Shown in pieces: positions 48,723-63,024 of a DNA stretch of 64,000 nt. The DNA lies in NCBI RefSeq assembly GCF_964340395.1, contig NC_135553.1, positions 19,654,849 through 19,718,848 of the forward strand. Direction: 5' to 3'. The first letter of the stretch is position 1, and each line of letters opens with the position of its first letter. The notes beneath the pieces were generated by a model. It was given only the letters and a program-made list of their open reading frames with translations, was not told the origin of the DNA and searched no databases. The stretch comes from Glandiceps talaboti. Taxonomy: Eukaryota > Hemichordata > Enteropneusta > Spengelidae. The position numbers and the translations under genes were made by a program.

Positions 48723-50571
48723 AAGTATTAACTCAAAAAATAAATGGAAAAAAATAAAAAAATAATAGGAAATAGTTACAGTAACATTATACTTGCATGT
48801 CATGATGAAATGTGACATTTACTGGAACTACTCGAATCTGATTATTTTCATGTTCAGTATTATATTTGTGCAGGAAGCCGTGTGCGAATTTCAGTGAAAA
48901 TAAAGCTTTGCTGTTAATTTCCAGTAAATATGCAGTATAGTTCTCAATATTATGTATAAAATTATATTTTTCATAAAGATCAAACATTTGCTTCAAGTTG
49001 TTTGTGGTCATATTGACGGTGAATAGATAACAGCACATTTGTGTCAGCTTGGTTTCACTAATCATTGCAATTGTTATATAATAGACATTTCATCAGTCAA
49101 TACTAATTAAAGCTGGAAATTGGCTTCTGTGTAATTGTACATATTGGCAGCAGTCCATGTATTTATTGGCAGAGTCTATTGAGCAAATTTGATTGGTTTC
49201 ATAGCTTTATTTTTCTGCCAGTTTCTCAATTGATTCAGTGAAACTGTCATAAAATCTGTCTTTTGAATAAAACATTGAATTGTTATTTTGAGCTCAATGA
49301 TGACTAGAGTTATCTTATCTATTGAATGATACAGATATTATATTAATAAATGAATATACTATATAATAATACAACTTAATGGCTCTTGACACTCAATCTT
49401 GACAGACCAGGACTGACATGTAATATATATATAGAAATTTAAGGATGTCACAATTCTGTAGACGGAAAGAAAACCCTAGCTGAATATAGTGACATATTTG
49501 ATCGAAGGTATTGTCATGTTACCATGGCAACTGAACAATGACTAGGAAATTTCATTTTTTTATGTGCAGTGCTAGGATGAATTTGAGCTATGAAAAAAGG
49601 CATGTTGTTTTGTCTGGCAATGTTTGTATTTCATGCTTTCGGGTTGGATATTTTCTTTTCATATTCTGTGGAAGTAGTGTTTGGGAGTTAAATAATGATG
49701 CGCTGTTGCGCTGATTTTGCTATACACTTAGATTCAGTTGGTGCATATAATATCTTTAATGGCAGCCACAATTATAACCTCAGCTTAACATGTATAACAT
49801 GATGATTTCTTATTTGTAAGCTAAGATTTGATGTTGATATTGTACCAGGCTTTAAGATAGAATGGTCAGTTTATATCCTCTTTCCAACTAAATATGGTTT
49901 TGTAAATAAAATGTATTGTCCTATTTTGAAATATAAGACGTTCATAATAGGAAACTATAATTTCTGAATTTGCATAATTTCAAACTTAAAGGAACCCCCA
50001 AAAAGAACCAAGTCACGCAGTTGATATCGATATTATTGTTAATATGAAGTGTAAACCACAGACACTTCTTTTTTTTTTTTATAAATTGTCTTTCTATTTG
50101 TTTCCTTTTTCAAAAAGAATACTGACACTCCATCCCAGGCTGATATTTCACAGGATGTATACTTTTCTGAATATCTGTAAAAAACAAATTTCGAAATAGG
50201 TAAAGTTAATTTTTATCTTCAATGAAAATATCTTTGAAATCATAAATGAACGATATATTACATATACTCTGGCATGCTATTATGGATTTATGGCTAAAAG
50301 GATAAATTGGGATGTTTTTGCCTTGACCTAATTTTTGTTAATTCACAGGAGTTATGAAAGTCATAATATTTTCTGTAGGATTTCATTTTAATGAAAAAAA
50401 AACCATACCAGTGAAAGATCCAAGATTCAAAATAAAAGATGTATTTCTAAAATGTTCAACTAAATAACAACCCCCTTCACACTTCAAATAAAAAACCCTA
50501 CCACTGTGACAACCACCATATCCATCACACATACATGAACACGCACAGCACACAACTATACTATTACATAG
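48723..50571. other. AT-rich DNA, gene not identified
   Basis: The longest open frame is a minus-strand 92-codon ORF (48787-49065). It has mixed amino-acid composition but no splice context, no known domain and very AT-rich codons; I do not call it a gene. Confidence 0.4.
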
Positions 50572-50603
<32 letters not shown>

Positions 50604-50653
50604 CGTACGTACGTACACACACACATACATACATACATACATACATACATACA
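50572..50653 (+). repeat. (ACAT)n/(ACGT)n microsatellite
   Basis: Tetranucleotide tract ACAT with a central ACGT/ACAC section. Confidence 0.95.
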
Positions 50654-51994
50654 TTCATTAATTACTAAGCTTTTAGTTATGTAAATGCTAAATAGGAAGG
50701 GATATATTACTAAGTATTGCTTTTGACGTCATACGTCAAAACCATATGGTACCACACTCAACCACAAACAGCTCTTGACATTATATGATTCATCATTCAA
50801 ACAAAATTGGCAACAACAGACTGTTGGCTGACTATTACAAATTTACAACATTATTTACACAGTAATAATAAAAGCTAAACTACCTCAGTAAGCTAATGCC
50901 TTTCCGTAGTGTATTAGATGAATAAGGTAGGCTAATAAATATTCGGATATCATATTTATAAGTAAACTAATGAAAAACACACACAAGCTGTTACAATATT
51001 TATCAAAACTTAAAATACAAATACGTCACAAGCAAAATAGTATACACTATAATTGTGATTTTTTTTTAAACAGGCAAGAAACAGACATTTTTCTCTCTTG
51101 TATTCAAGTTTAGGTGATGTAAATTTATTTAAACAAAAGAAAAGCAAATTAAGATTAAAGTTAAAATTGTCACAAGTAATATATCCTAAAGGTTTGACTA
51201 TAGTCATGGTGGCAACACAATTGTTTAATATATGCGTACAATATTTTGAATTATTTACTGATTCAGCTGCAAAAATAAGCAATATCTGTTTAATTGCAGC
51301 ACAGTATATTGTTTCATTGATACAGGCCTTGAAATAAAACTTTCAAAAATACTGGTACTCAGTATGATGTGTGATGTATACAACTCTAACAAAAATGAAT
51401 TTGAATATTACAATGGAATTAGCTATTATAAGCTATATCTAACAAGAATTGCAGCATAATAATATATTGTTACCATCAATAGTGGTAGCTTAGAAGTAAA
51501 AGTTTTTGACAGACTGGTACTTGCTAGCCACTTAAAAATCTGATGAGGTGAAAGAAGCTCAGTTTCTTTATTTGCCTCTATTTTCATTGCTTAGTGTCAT
51601 TTGTTTTTGAATTTGTTGTTGGACTAATATGTGTGAATGATGTGATACCAACAAAATAGATCTAAAAAATTATTTTGCATTTCATGAAAGCTGCAGCTGC
51701 CAAATTAAATTCTATATATGATACGAATTGCTCTTAGACTATTATATATTGTTAGCATCAACCTGGCATACAAAATAAAAGTTTACTGGTCCTTGCTACC
51801 ATAGCTCAGAGTTTATATTTCATTTAATGCAATTGATAATGCAACACCAACCTGTTAATGTTTAGCTACACTGGAGGTCCCACTCATCACATATTGACAA
51901 ACTTCCAGTACTTGGCACAAAAGTTCATAATTGTTGAATATCAATTTCATGATTTATTTACTCTATGGTTGTAATGAATAATTGGCACGCTATT

Positions 51995-51995
<1 letters not shown>
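50654..51995. other. AT-rich DNA with no gene
   Basis: Nothing recognisable on either strand. Confidence 0.45.

Positions 51996-52032
<37 letters not shown>
51996..52032 (+). repeat. (GTT)n microsatellite
   Basis: About 12 GTT units. Confidence 0.95.
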
Positions 52033-52407
52033 ATTTTGTATACAAAACAGAATCAACACATTGTGGACAACACTGAAGTATATATTGTATTTTATAAAAT
52101 TAATATAATCTATAGCCAAATCAACACTATTTAATGATGGAATTTACATTTCATTTAAGTTAATTGCTCCCTTTCAGATAATTCATATCTTTTGATGACA
52201 GATATGAAATGATACTATTATGTAAACTTAATACAGAAATGGAATTAACAAATGTGAAACCATGCATATTGTGTATCACAATTTTAATGATTGTGTCATA
52301 GATATTTGTCATACACAAACAATATAACAATACCTGACATATATCATGGATCTGCCCACATCAGACCATGGATGACCGGTCCCCATTGCAAACAGGGATA
52401 GTAAACA

Positions 52408-52655
52408 ACTTAATTGGACTAATAACACTTGGAACAGCATGTTGGAAGTACAGAGACTTGTCCATCATTTGAGAAGAATACTTTTATGGCCTCTTTACAT
52501 GATAGTTCACTGGGTCACAAACAAATTTCCAGTTCCCCTGGCATTTCATGTACACATATTAAGAATTAAGCCATAAAACTATTCTTATCAAACCATGGTG
52601 TGCTGCAGTCTCTGCTGTTCCAACATGCTGTGCCAAGTGTTATTCATCGAATTCA
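52408..52655. mobile_element. Foldback element family D, copy 2
   Basis: TAATAACACTTGGAACAGCA at the left is mirrored by TGCTGTGCCAAGTGTTATTC at the right. GGAAGTACAGAGACTTG and the TTTATGGCCTCTTTA block are shared with 29559-29814. Confidence 0.8.
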
Positions 52656-53281
52656 TTTGCCTAACTTCCTTGTTTGTAAAAGTTTTCGTTGGTCTATTTG
52701 TAATATGGTCATTGTAAATCAACTCATACTGTCATGGTCATGTCAAAACAATTCTGATATATTTCATTGATTATTGTTTTGCTTTAAGAGGAAGACTCTC
52801 AACCATTCATTGAATTATACCTCACATTTATTTTTCAACATGATTCACCCCCTTAACATTACAACATATATCATCTTACAGCAATAACTTTCTATCTGTG
52901 ACTTGATGCTGATAACATTGTTATTATTACATGTACCAGGCATTACTCACTTGACTTAATGGTCTCTATTGTGTATAAAATATAGACACAGATAAAAGAT
53001 TCTCAACTGGTTTGATAGGATCATTCTCGGTACCTGGAATAGAATATTACTGCCTATAGTATAGACACATCATAACAATAACAAACATACAATTTCATGG
53101 TCAACACCATAACTTCCGTTGCATACGCTTCGCATAATTACTATGTTGACCTTTTTGTTCTATTTTGACCGCTAACATGAGGTGCCAATTAAGCTAAAAT
53201 TTGCAGGTTCCGAGAATTGCATAATGAAATCTGGAAATATGAAATGAAGGTAATTTTTATGCTAATATTTTTTATCTTCAA

Positions 53282-53467
53282 TCAGTTGTAGTTCCAAGAG
53301 GTATTGTCACTGCTTCTCCATACAACACCTGCAGGTATTCTGTATGCACAGGGAATTTTACATGTGCTATTCTGAGGGAATATAGTTCTGTCATCTGACT
53401 GGACATTGGATTTACTACCAATAACAATCTTATATCTCTGACTGATAGCATTCAGTCTTTGTTCTAA
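53282..53467 (-). other. Possible terminal exon of an unidentified gene
   Basis: On the minus strand an acceptor-like TTATTTTTTAG precedes an open frame of about 60 codons. The frame ends at a TGA and has higher GC and balanced composition (for example IPAGVVWRSSDNTSW) than the AT-rich flanks. I do not recognise the protein. The plus strand also has an open frame after an acceptor-like TCTTCAATCAG here, so neither strand is certain. Confidence 0.2.
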
Positions 53468-53915
53468 AAAATAAGTCACGGTCAATGGTATGTCCATCAT
53501 TTATTGATGAAATTATTATAATTATGTCATATAAAACATTAGCCCAAAAGTGACTATTTATTCAACATCAATTACCATAATTATGCTCTCTGAAAATTGA
53601 AAATTGGCATTCAGGAATACATGTAGCTAATTTAAAAAATACATGTATGTAGCAGGTAAAATTGGAAAAGTTTATGGTACTGAGAGAGACTCATGAATTT
53701 GCCCAACAATCGATATACATGAGACAAAGAATTTTTAAAACACAAATTCCTGAAATAGAAGCAGACACAAAAATATGGAGTGTTGGCTGGGTCAATTGTA
53801 TTTGCTGGCTACCAGCCCTTATTTTCATCCAGGCATTCAATAAAGGGTGTCATATTAGTGTTCATTGTTTAAGCAGTATAATTTGATATTACAGATGCAC
53901 AACATGTAGTTGAAT

Positions 53916-54120
53916 GCAGCAACTGGAATTTTTTTTTTTTTTAAATGTTTCGTTGGGTACAATAACTTAGTAATAATATCGTACACCATGAACAGCATTG
54001 CACCACTTATTGGTAAACATATTGTTTGCAGCTGTATGCACTATAAATCATTAAATTCAAATTGATTTTTGGGTCTGCACCAAAACTGAGTGCCCTCAAC
54101 AGCGATTTCAACCTGTTTCT
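53916..54120 (+). repeat. Diverged copy of family E left part
   Basis: Aligns with 45909-46130 (GCAACTGGAAT, ATATCGTACACC, CACTTATTGG, TCAAATTGATTTTTGGGTC). It runs directly into the ATTRT repeat that follows. Confidence 0.6.
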
Positions 54121-54292
54121 ATATTGTTATATTATATTATGTTATATTGCATTATATGATACAGTTATATATTATATTATATTATATTATATTGTATTGT
54201 ATTGTATTGTATTGTATGGTATGGTATGGTATTGTATGGTATGGCATGGCATTGTACTGTATTGCATTGTATTGTATTGTATTATATTATTT
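54121..54292 (+). repeat. (ATTAT)n/(ATTGT)n pentanucleotide tract
   Basis: About 30 five-base units that change from ATTAT to ATTGT, ATGGT and back. A compound microsatellite grown from the end of the family E copy. Confidence 0.93.
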
Positions 54293-56566
54293 AAAGTGAT
54301 TATCATAAGTAGTACATTTTATTATATTTCAAGTTCAAGGTATATTAATCAAAGATATTTAATTCAAAGATTCATTGTTCACATACTAGTATTTATTTGA
54401 GCTGTATTTTTATCGACATTCTATCATGTCATTCACTAGATAGTGAGCAGAAATATAAATATAGCTGAGGAAAATTGATGTCAATGTAGTTTAATTATAA
54501 CAGAATGAGTTGAGAGCACTTACAGGTATGTAACAATTAACCCCCTTTGCATTTAAGTCTATGCTGTGAAATTTACAATCAAGTTACATTACACTGCATA
54601 ATTGATATGAACAGTCATAGGCCCATGTTTGTTTCATAATTAATATGTCATGGTTTAGTGAATTGAAATTATGGTATGTTAACTTATTTTATTTGATTCT
54701 TGTTGATATGTGATTCATCACGGATTGTGTGAGCAGGCCTAGCCTACCCTGGGGATATGTTCTAATTCTGACTAATTGTTGCCGTGGGACTTAGGTGGCA
54801 TGTTGTGTTATGGTCCTCATTAATCAACCACTAGGTACTATACTGTAGTATGAAAATAACAGTTACATATACTATAATTAAACACGTATGATTTTTATGT
54901 ACAGCCTCAGGTCAAACATCATGCTGTTAAGTAACAACCTGTGGTCAACAAGTACATGAAGTATACGTGTGTCATCATTTGAAAATAAGGTCAGCTGTCA
55001 ATGACCTGGCAGCCTCTTGAGTATTTGATAACACGGCAATGCTAAATTAACAAAGTGATATTATTGTAATATGTGTCTTGCACGTGTCCGGATCATTAGA
55101 AAGGGGGACAGTTAATCAAGTAACTCTATAGATTTTGCTTAGTATATATTAAGTTGTGTGAACAGCATGCATGCTTTGCAAGACTGTTTCTTTAAAGAGT
55201 TGAATTTAAAGTCTGCAGTCTTCATTATAAACAGATATTGTTTTCATCAGATGGAACGAGACAACGCTATATGATTAAAGTGCAAAATAGATTCATTGTT
55301 AATGTATCATATGTGTCAAATTTATTTTTCTCACTGAAATTACATTTTAGCACCAGTTTGTGTAGAGGTGTGTGTAAATTTATGCATATACATGACTGTG
55401 TGTGTTCTTACAGTGAGAAATATGGAAGGCAAATTATGATAAATTTTCTATATTGCGAATTTTATATGGGTGCAATTGAACATCATCAATAATATTATGC
55501 TGGGCTGGAATTTATAGTTACAATAAACATAAGGAATTGTAATTGTAAACAAACTAAATATGTAAACATCTGATATGTAAATATAATAAATACAAAAATA
55601 TATACAAATTGGTATGAAATTTCTCATATTTTTTTCTGAATTTGGGTTATGTACATTGGCATTCTGGTATAATGCGTAAATGTACAGCTATCATATTTAT
55701 GTAAAGTATATTGTCTTTGTAGTAATTTATGTTTTTTACTTTTCTATGGATTTTCCTACCAGCGAAATTCTACTGCATGTTGACAAGGCTGTATTATAAA
55801 TATCCAACATGCTGAGCCGACTCTGCCAAACAATATTCATAAACAGACTAACTGTATTGTGCGTGATCGATTAAAGGCTGTGTTATAGTAATACATAAAT
55901 GTAATTGTATCAGTATGAAATACGTTTTGTAAATATGCATGTTGAATGATTGGCAAACAGGAATTGTTGATATTCAGATTATTAAACTTTCCCTAAGGGG
56001 TTTATTAATATATCCAAGGTCCCTGATATGCCTTCTAGTAGCTAATACCTTAATTTGGAGTGTATTATCACATCGAGCTTGTATCAGATTGGTTAAATTA
56101 AATGGAATGAAACAAAATGAAAATCTGAAAATGAGAAGGGAGTGAACATAATCAATTAATTAACGAAGAGTTATTGTAGAATTAATATATCTATATGTCT
56201 TTCTAAAATATGGTTCAGCTTCTTTGGTGTCCGAAGGAACAAATGATTTTATTTATAAGTGTTTGTGATCAGAAATTTGTTTTCCTTGAATATTAAAATC
56301 CTGTTCAGAAAAGGAAAAGAAAAAGAACGTCATTTGATATTCATAAAATCTACTAAAAAGACTCAAATTGAATCATAATATATGTTTTTTTTATTTAGTA
56401 AGAAGTAAATGTGCTGTTGTGACCTTCAGCATGAGATTTGAAATGGTTTAAACATAAAAACAAAATTATGACAAACAGCTCTCTTAATTACAAATAATTT
56501 ATATAGTATTGCATAATCAAAAGTTTATTAGACCATACTTAGCTTCCAATATTGGTGTTCTGAATT
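54293..56566. other. AT-rich DNA with no gene
   Basis: No ORF above 85 codons; no repeat structure beyond low complexity. Confidence 0.45.
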
Positions 56567-56880
56567 CTCAGTACCTGCAATAGCTTTAGTAGCTCATGCT
56601 AGAGGGTCAAAATAGAACAAGAAGGTTGACTTGTTCTCTTTTTACCTGATGCTAGAGGGTCAAAATAGAACAAGAAGGTTGACTTATTCTTGGTACCTGA
56701 AATAGCCTTTTTAGCTCATGCTAGAGGGTCAAAATAGAACAATTAATAATGTTGACTTTTTCTCGGTACTTGCAATAGATTTTTACCTCATGCTAGAGGG
56801 TCAAATAGAACAAAAAGGTCCACTCATACTCAGTACCTGCAATAGTATTTTATCTCATGCTAGAGGTTCAAAATAGAGTA
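56567..56880 (+). repeat. Degenerate 53-72-bp tandem repeat, five copies
   Basis: The unit contains CTCAGTACCTGCAATAG, CTCATGCTAGAGGGTCAAAA and TAGAACAAGAAGGTTGAC. Copies vary by indels; the second lacks the first third. A single related unit in inverted orientation occurs at about 53125-53215, and the CTCGGTACCTGGAATAG part recurs near 53026. Confidence 0.9.
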
Positions 56881-59308
56881 AGAAGATTAAACTTATTTTC
56901 ATGCGTGCTCAAATGAAAAGTGTGTGGAGCAGAAATTATAGCGTTCAGACCAAGAAATTGAATGTTCATTATTTTTATGATGCGTCGACCCATATTCTGT
57001 TTCAGGTGCCAAGAATTCTGTATTAAGTCTTTTGTAGACTATCATTTTGTGTTTCTTGCCAATCCAAAGGCCAATAACTAATATTAAATCTATAACAATG
57101 ACCGTGAACATCTTGAAAGATCAAAGGGTATAGATTTAATCATCAGAAAAAAATGTCCGTTAATTGTTGACAGAAATAAGTTTATATTGCTTTGTTGACA
57201 TTGTATACACTGTTTACATTTGGTAGGGATGAAATGTGTGAAATGTTTATATTGGGGTTCAGATTTTGGGGGAACGGCAGGGTTGAACAAAATATTTCAT
57301 CATACAAACAAATGTATTTAGATAACAATTAAGCTCCTTGTATTCTTGTGACAATGTAATGCATATTTACATTGTACATATAGAATAGAAAAAGACTTGT
57401 ACTCATTAAATGAGGTTAAGTTAAAATTACCATCAAGAATAAATTACCTTTATTAGATATATTTAACTGTAAACGATACTTTAATCCCAGGTTCTCGCAT
57501 TAACTACCATTATCATATCAGTGGCACCATAAGGAATACATAGGATCATTTTTTTGTTCTGGACCAAGTTCTTTGAGCTCTGATGGACAACATTAACTGT
57601 TTTTCAAACCTAAATGTTAATCCTTAAATTCAAACTGGACACACTGGGGTTTAAATACATGATATGTTGTTTCATAATGGTGTATATTTTGGCCACTAGG
57701 TCAACTGACATTACTAACATCCTTATCATTCCTGGAATTGTAAGCCATTCTTACAAGGTCAATGTCTTTTTCAGTCTCCCTTTGATCTCTACTCAAAGAC
57801 ATTAACTTCTAAATGAGCTAGAGTGTGGGGATCACAGATTTGAAAAACAAGACTTAAAGAGTTCAAAGTACATGATGCTTGTGTTCATGGTGAAGGGAGA
57901 GGAGTACCACTATCAGCTATGTCCTGTTTTACAGCTCTATAAAGCATAGAAGCACTCATATGTTAATTAATATTGATCTCAATATAATTTCTATTTTTAT
58001 AAAAGAAGACTTTTCTGAGGTAGAGGAGGGCTGGATGCATAAATTTGTGTTATTAATTCAAATCTAAATAATTATGTATTTAAGAAAACATCATTTAATA
58101 TTGACTTCAACTTTACTTAATTTCCTGGCATCAGTGAATTATGATTTTCATCAATTTAAGCAATTATAATTACCATGGTTTATAATAAATGAATGAAACA
58201 TGAAACCTATAACATAATTAGGTTAAAGTATACTTTTTATTCATAGAGTTGAAATTGAAGGAATTATATATATCATTAACAAATTGTTGCTAACAATTGT
58301 ATGAGCTTCATGGTCAAGGTCATTACATATGGAAATCTGATATACATGCATGTTGCTCTGATAATGTCAAATTACTATGTTAAAATTCAAGTAAGAACTT
58401 AAGCCACTGCATGCAGTAAGAGAACAGGAAAACTGAAAGATGATATGTGCTAAAGGAATTTGATCAATATTGCTACATGGACTGCATTGAATTGCAGTTG
58501 CTATGTTTATCCATTATATGTTACTTTTGGTCAAAAACTTAATATATAACTCAAAACTGCTTGGGAGATTGGGCCTAAACCTTGGTTTAGTTTGTTTGTT
58601 CCCAGATGTGTCTACATCATTTGGTTCACAGTATGCAATTTGACTCTTAAAATGAGCAAGCGTGGTGAAACTTGATTCATGGATATTACCGGTATTACAT
58701 AAATGAATGAGTATATATAATTTCCTAGACGTATTATTTTTGTAACAAACATCAACCAGAAAGGAATGATTTGAACTACATTTAAGGTAATTATATCAAA
58801 TACATTTTATCAACAGATAAGATATTTTACTTAATAGTCATTTGCCAGTTAATTAACATTAAGCCTTTAGTAATACTTAAACCTAATTTCCTCCAAATCC
58901 ATATAAATTTTGTTTTCAATGAGCCTTCCACTTCTAATAATTGTAGGCAGTTTGCATTTTTTTCACAACCATGAAATGGGAAAAGTGAGTTATGAAATGA
59001 AAATTCTGAATTAGCAGTCTGAAATTGTACGTGCAGCCATGCAGACATAAAAGAACTCTGTACTACATACAGATATCTGCAGGAGCTATGCATTGCTTTG
59101 ATATCGTAGGCTACCTGTAATCAACAGTTATTTTGTTATCTCCTTGGCCATATCATCTGACATTCCATGCATGCCTATTTTTACAATTTTAACGTATAGG
59201 CTAGTTGCATGATTCCAGCGACAAAGTAATTTATGATTGTCAGTTGATAAAGATTGAAATATTTCATTTCATAATTGCATCATCAGAGTCATAAAAAATA
59301 GTACATTT

Positions 59309-59312
<4 letters not shown>
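56881..59312. other. AT-rich DNA with no gene
   Basis: Short minus-strand ORFs at 56899-57111 (with one hydrophobic stretch) and 58827-59093 lack any supporting context. Confidence 0.45.

Positions 59313-59370
<58 letters not shown>
59313..59370 (+). repeat. (CT)n microsatellite
   Basis: Uninterrupted CT for about 58 bp. Confidence 0.97.
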
Positions 59371-59374
<4 letters not shown>

Positions 59375-62300
59375 ACAGCTCACATCACCACTCAATAAAT
59401 TTATGAACTCAATTTCCACTTTTAGGAAATATAGATATCTTCATGAGTATCACAAATTGATTTTTATAAATTTCTTTTTATTATGTTACACATAATAAGG
59501 AGAAATATGAATATGAAACTTTCAGCTTTATTGAGGGAATGACCCTATTACCTCATGGATAGACATATCATAAAATGCTGTATAGGCTTGGTGTTTCACT
59601 CATGAGACGTTACATTTTTGACACAAAGATACTAGACATATATTTCAACTCTAGATTAACAATAACATATACACAATAAACACAGTAGGATTCATTGCTC
59701 AATCACATTTAAAATTGATAAGCATTGCTATTCTTTCACCATGCAATAAAAACAGGCTTCTAATGAAAACATTACAGATGGACTTGATGATTTTATTGCT
59801 TGCAATTGTTTATTTTCTAACTGATAATCTACATTTCAACTTGACTACTTCTACATCCCCACTGTGCATGGCACCTATGTAACTGTTTCTTTTGCATAAG
59901 AAGTAACAATGTCTGAGGGTGTGTATTACATTGTTATGGTGACATGAGTGAAACACCAAGCCTGCATCATTTGAGCTGTAAACCCCCCAATACTGGTTCT
60001 GTTTAAATATTCATGCTTATCAATTATAGCAAAGTGTTTTATTTGCTTGAATGTACATGAAATGACTAATTGTGAATTGTACAATAATATTAGGTGTTAT
60101 AATATAAGCTATTACTATATATTACGTTATGCTGGATAACTGTATGAATAATTTAGTATTTTGTGTGTCGTAGCTTAATAAGCTAAGGGTGAGTAGATGA
60201 CATCCACAACATGCGTTGTTTTGACATCGCCAGAGATTATTCCCTTGCTTTCACAAAATGACAGGGCTAAAAAATGAATCACTTCTGAGCAATATAGGGA
60301 ACATTTAGTGAAACTTCTAATATGGCTGCATTTCACAATTGCCATGTTTTTTAAGTTTTTGCATTTTATTTGTGACATATTATTTTGAACATTTCAGCTA
60401 TTATCAAATGATGTTTAAATAATAAATCTCTTTAATCATCTGACACTGTGGATGACCTACCTAATGAACATAATTGGTGCAATTCTCCTCACAAACCCAT
60501 AAATCCTTGCTTGATAACACTAAAGCATGAAGGCTTATCTCAATATGTGCAATTTACCATCATATATGAATTGATACCAATGAAGCACATTTTTGTGTCA
60601 TGAGAAATACTGTATATTTAGACCCCAGACCTTTTTGTTGACCATAGAGTCTTAATTTTTGACAAATTCAAATTTTATATATCGATAATCCCTTCTCTTT
60701 ATCAATAAGATGTTTTGTTCCAGTTGTATTTTTCAGAGCTATTGGGTAATATAACTGACCAATGGCATTATGCTGATTTATATCCTGCAAAAAACAATAA
60801 CAACAACAAGATAATGATTTTGTTATCACAGATTTCAGGCTTTGAAGACATTGTACTATGCCAAAAAGTATATGTTTGATAATATACTCTAGTATGATAT
60901 GCTATTAAAGCCTTGCACTTATTGTTACTGTACAGTAAATAAGACTTGTGATACACAACTAAGGGTTCTTAATAACAGTGAATTTCACAATACCGTGCAG
61001 CTTTTCTGTTTGATACAACCACACAGAAACCAATAAGAAACTGCACATACTACACTGCACAAGATTGAATGAGTACAGTTTCTCGTTACATTTTGTCTAA
61101 GAGAAATGAACTACACATGCTACCATACAGACATCAAATGAACACCGCAAAGGACATTTTACGTGCCCTTCATCGGGTGTTTGATACTAAGAAAAACATT
61201 GTCACCCGAATGTCTGCATGGAGTTGCAATACATTTACATGATTTATTTCATTTAGACTAAATGTAGCAAAAAAATGCGATCTTGCTATTGAAGTGTGGC
61301 ATATGCAGTACACTGTTTGTGCATGTTTTTAACAAACAGAACAGTAGAACAGTTTTGCAAAATTCACTGTATATACTAATGAGGTGTATATGTCTCGCCC
61401 GTTCAAGTCGCCAGGATTTCCGAAAGTGTCTGTTTGTAGGGTTTTCTGCTAGGCAGTAAGTGGCGATATTCTATAGTATGGGCAACAAAAAAGTCTGGGT
61501 CTAAATATACAGCAGCGTAGTGGCAATGATATACATATTAAATACTCTAAACATAAACTTATGCTGTCATCATGGTAAAAAAATGTTTATAGATCTGTTC
61601 AATGGTGTATTAGAGGGGCTAATTTGCACCATACAATTTGACTAAAAAATGTTTCATCACATATTCTGCTAAGCTTTAGTCATCTGCATATGTTGTACAG
61701 CAATTCTGACAGAGTGGCATATAGCAATTTACTTATAGTCTAGTACCTCCTTCATCTAATCCTAATTAAGATCTCTCTGTACATCTAAGCTCAATGAAGT
61801 CCTGAGATGCATTGAGATGAAATTAATTTAAAATGAGTCAACCAATGTGCCACCCACAGAGTCATCAACATCATTGTCTTTGTTAATTAATGACATAATT
61901 TCTAACCAATAATACTGTTGGTGTTTAATATTGGGGCAGTTACAAATGTTAGCTCAGGATGCTACTTATAAGACACTGTGTACATCATTCTAACAGTTGG
62001 GGTTTACTCATTTGCATGAAGAACATTTGGTTCATGATTTGACCAGACATGGTTAGGGATGATCACCAGGCATCCAGACTACAATTTACTTTGATTGTCT
62101 ACAGCAATTGCCAAGCAAGCTGTGTCTGTATGATTGCATTATAACTGTCAATTATTAATATAATCATGTCTAACTGCAGGATGAATCGGCCAATTTATAG
62201 TAACTGTGCTATTTTGCAATATAATATGTATTATATAATTGGACTTGTCTGTTTACTGGACAGGTATTAATATTATAGAAAAGAAAGCATCTACAATTAT

Positions 62301-63024
62301 CTCTTTTGAAATTGCTGTGTAGGAATTATTTTGCTCAAAAAAGTGTGATTGATGCATCCGCATTATATGTCAAGAAACAGCTTGGATGTCTGATTAGATT
62401 AATTCAAACGTCAGTCAGATTTTTCAAGGCAGTTTCATACTAATACATACAAGGTTCAGAAATGTAAATGTTCAGTTTTAAGTTTAAATCAAATTTGTAT
62501 TCTTTGATTCAAAACAATTACCTCAATTCTTACATGAAGTAAATTAATCTGAAGTGATCTACAGCTCCCAGGAATTTTCTCTGAAAACTTATTAAAATCA
62601 TAGCTAAAATACTTGTAGATTATATATAATATGCAATCTCCATTTGAAAACTGCTACAAACATTACATCTTATATGATGGACCATATGTTTGAATGATCT
62701 AATGAACACATATTTCATGCAATGAATATACAGAGGCCCTTTTACATAAGAATTACTGCGTCACCCATTTGACCCATATCAGCATTAAGTGTATATTTAT
62801 TTATAGGTTGTAACAGGTGTTTGATTGTTTAGAAATGTTACTGTTAAAATGTGTGACTAGCTGATAAATCGTTAACAGATGTTTCCATCAATTTTTCAAC
62901 TACAAACCCGGCATACTGCAGAGGTTAATCAGTTGTTTGTCATAAAGGTTTATTATAATAATATATTGTACATACTGATGAATTGTCATGCACTTTGATC
63001 AATCCTAAACTAACATATTTACTT
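59371..63024. other. AT-rich DNA with no gene
   Basis: I see no gene, RNA gene or confirmed element here. Confidence 0.45.

Noticed and set aside
48787-49065. 92-codon minus-strand ORF
   Set aside because: Very AT-rich codons, no domain, no neighbouring exon.
56899-57111. 70-codon minus-strand ORF with a hydrophobic segment
   Set aside because: Single isolated ORF in AT-rich DNA with no acceptor upstream; hydrophobic stretches are common in AT-rich random frames.
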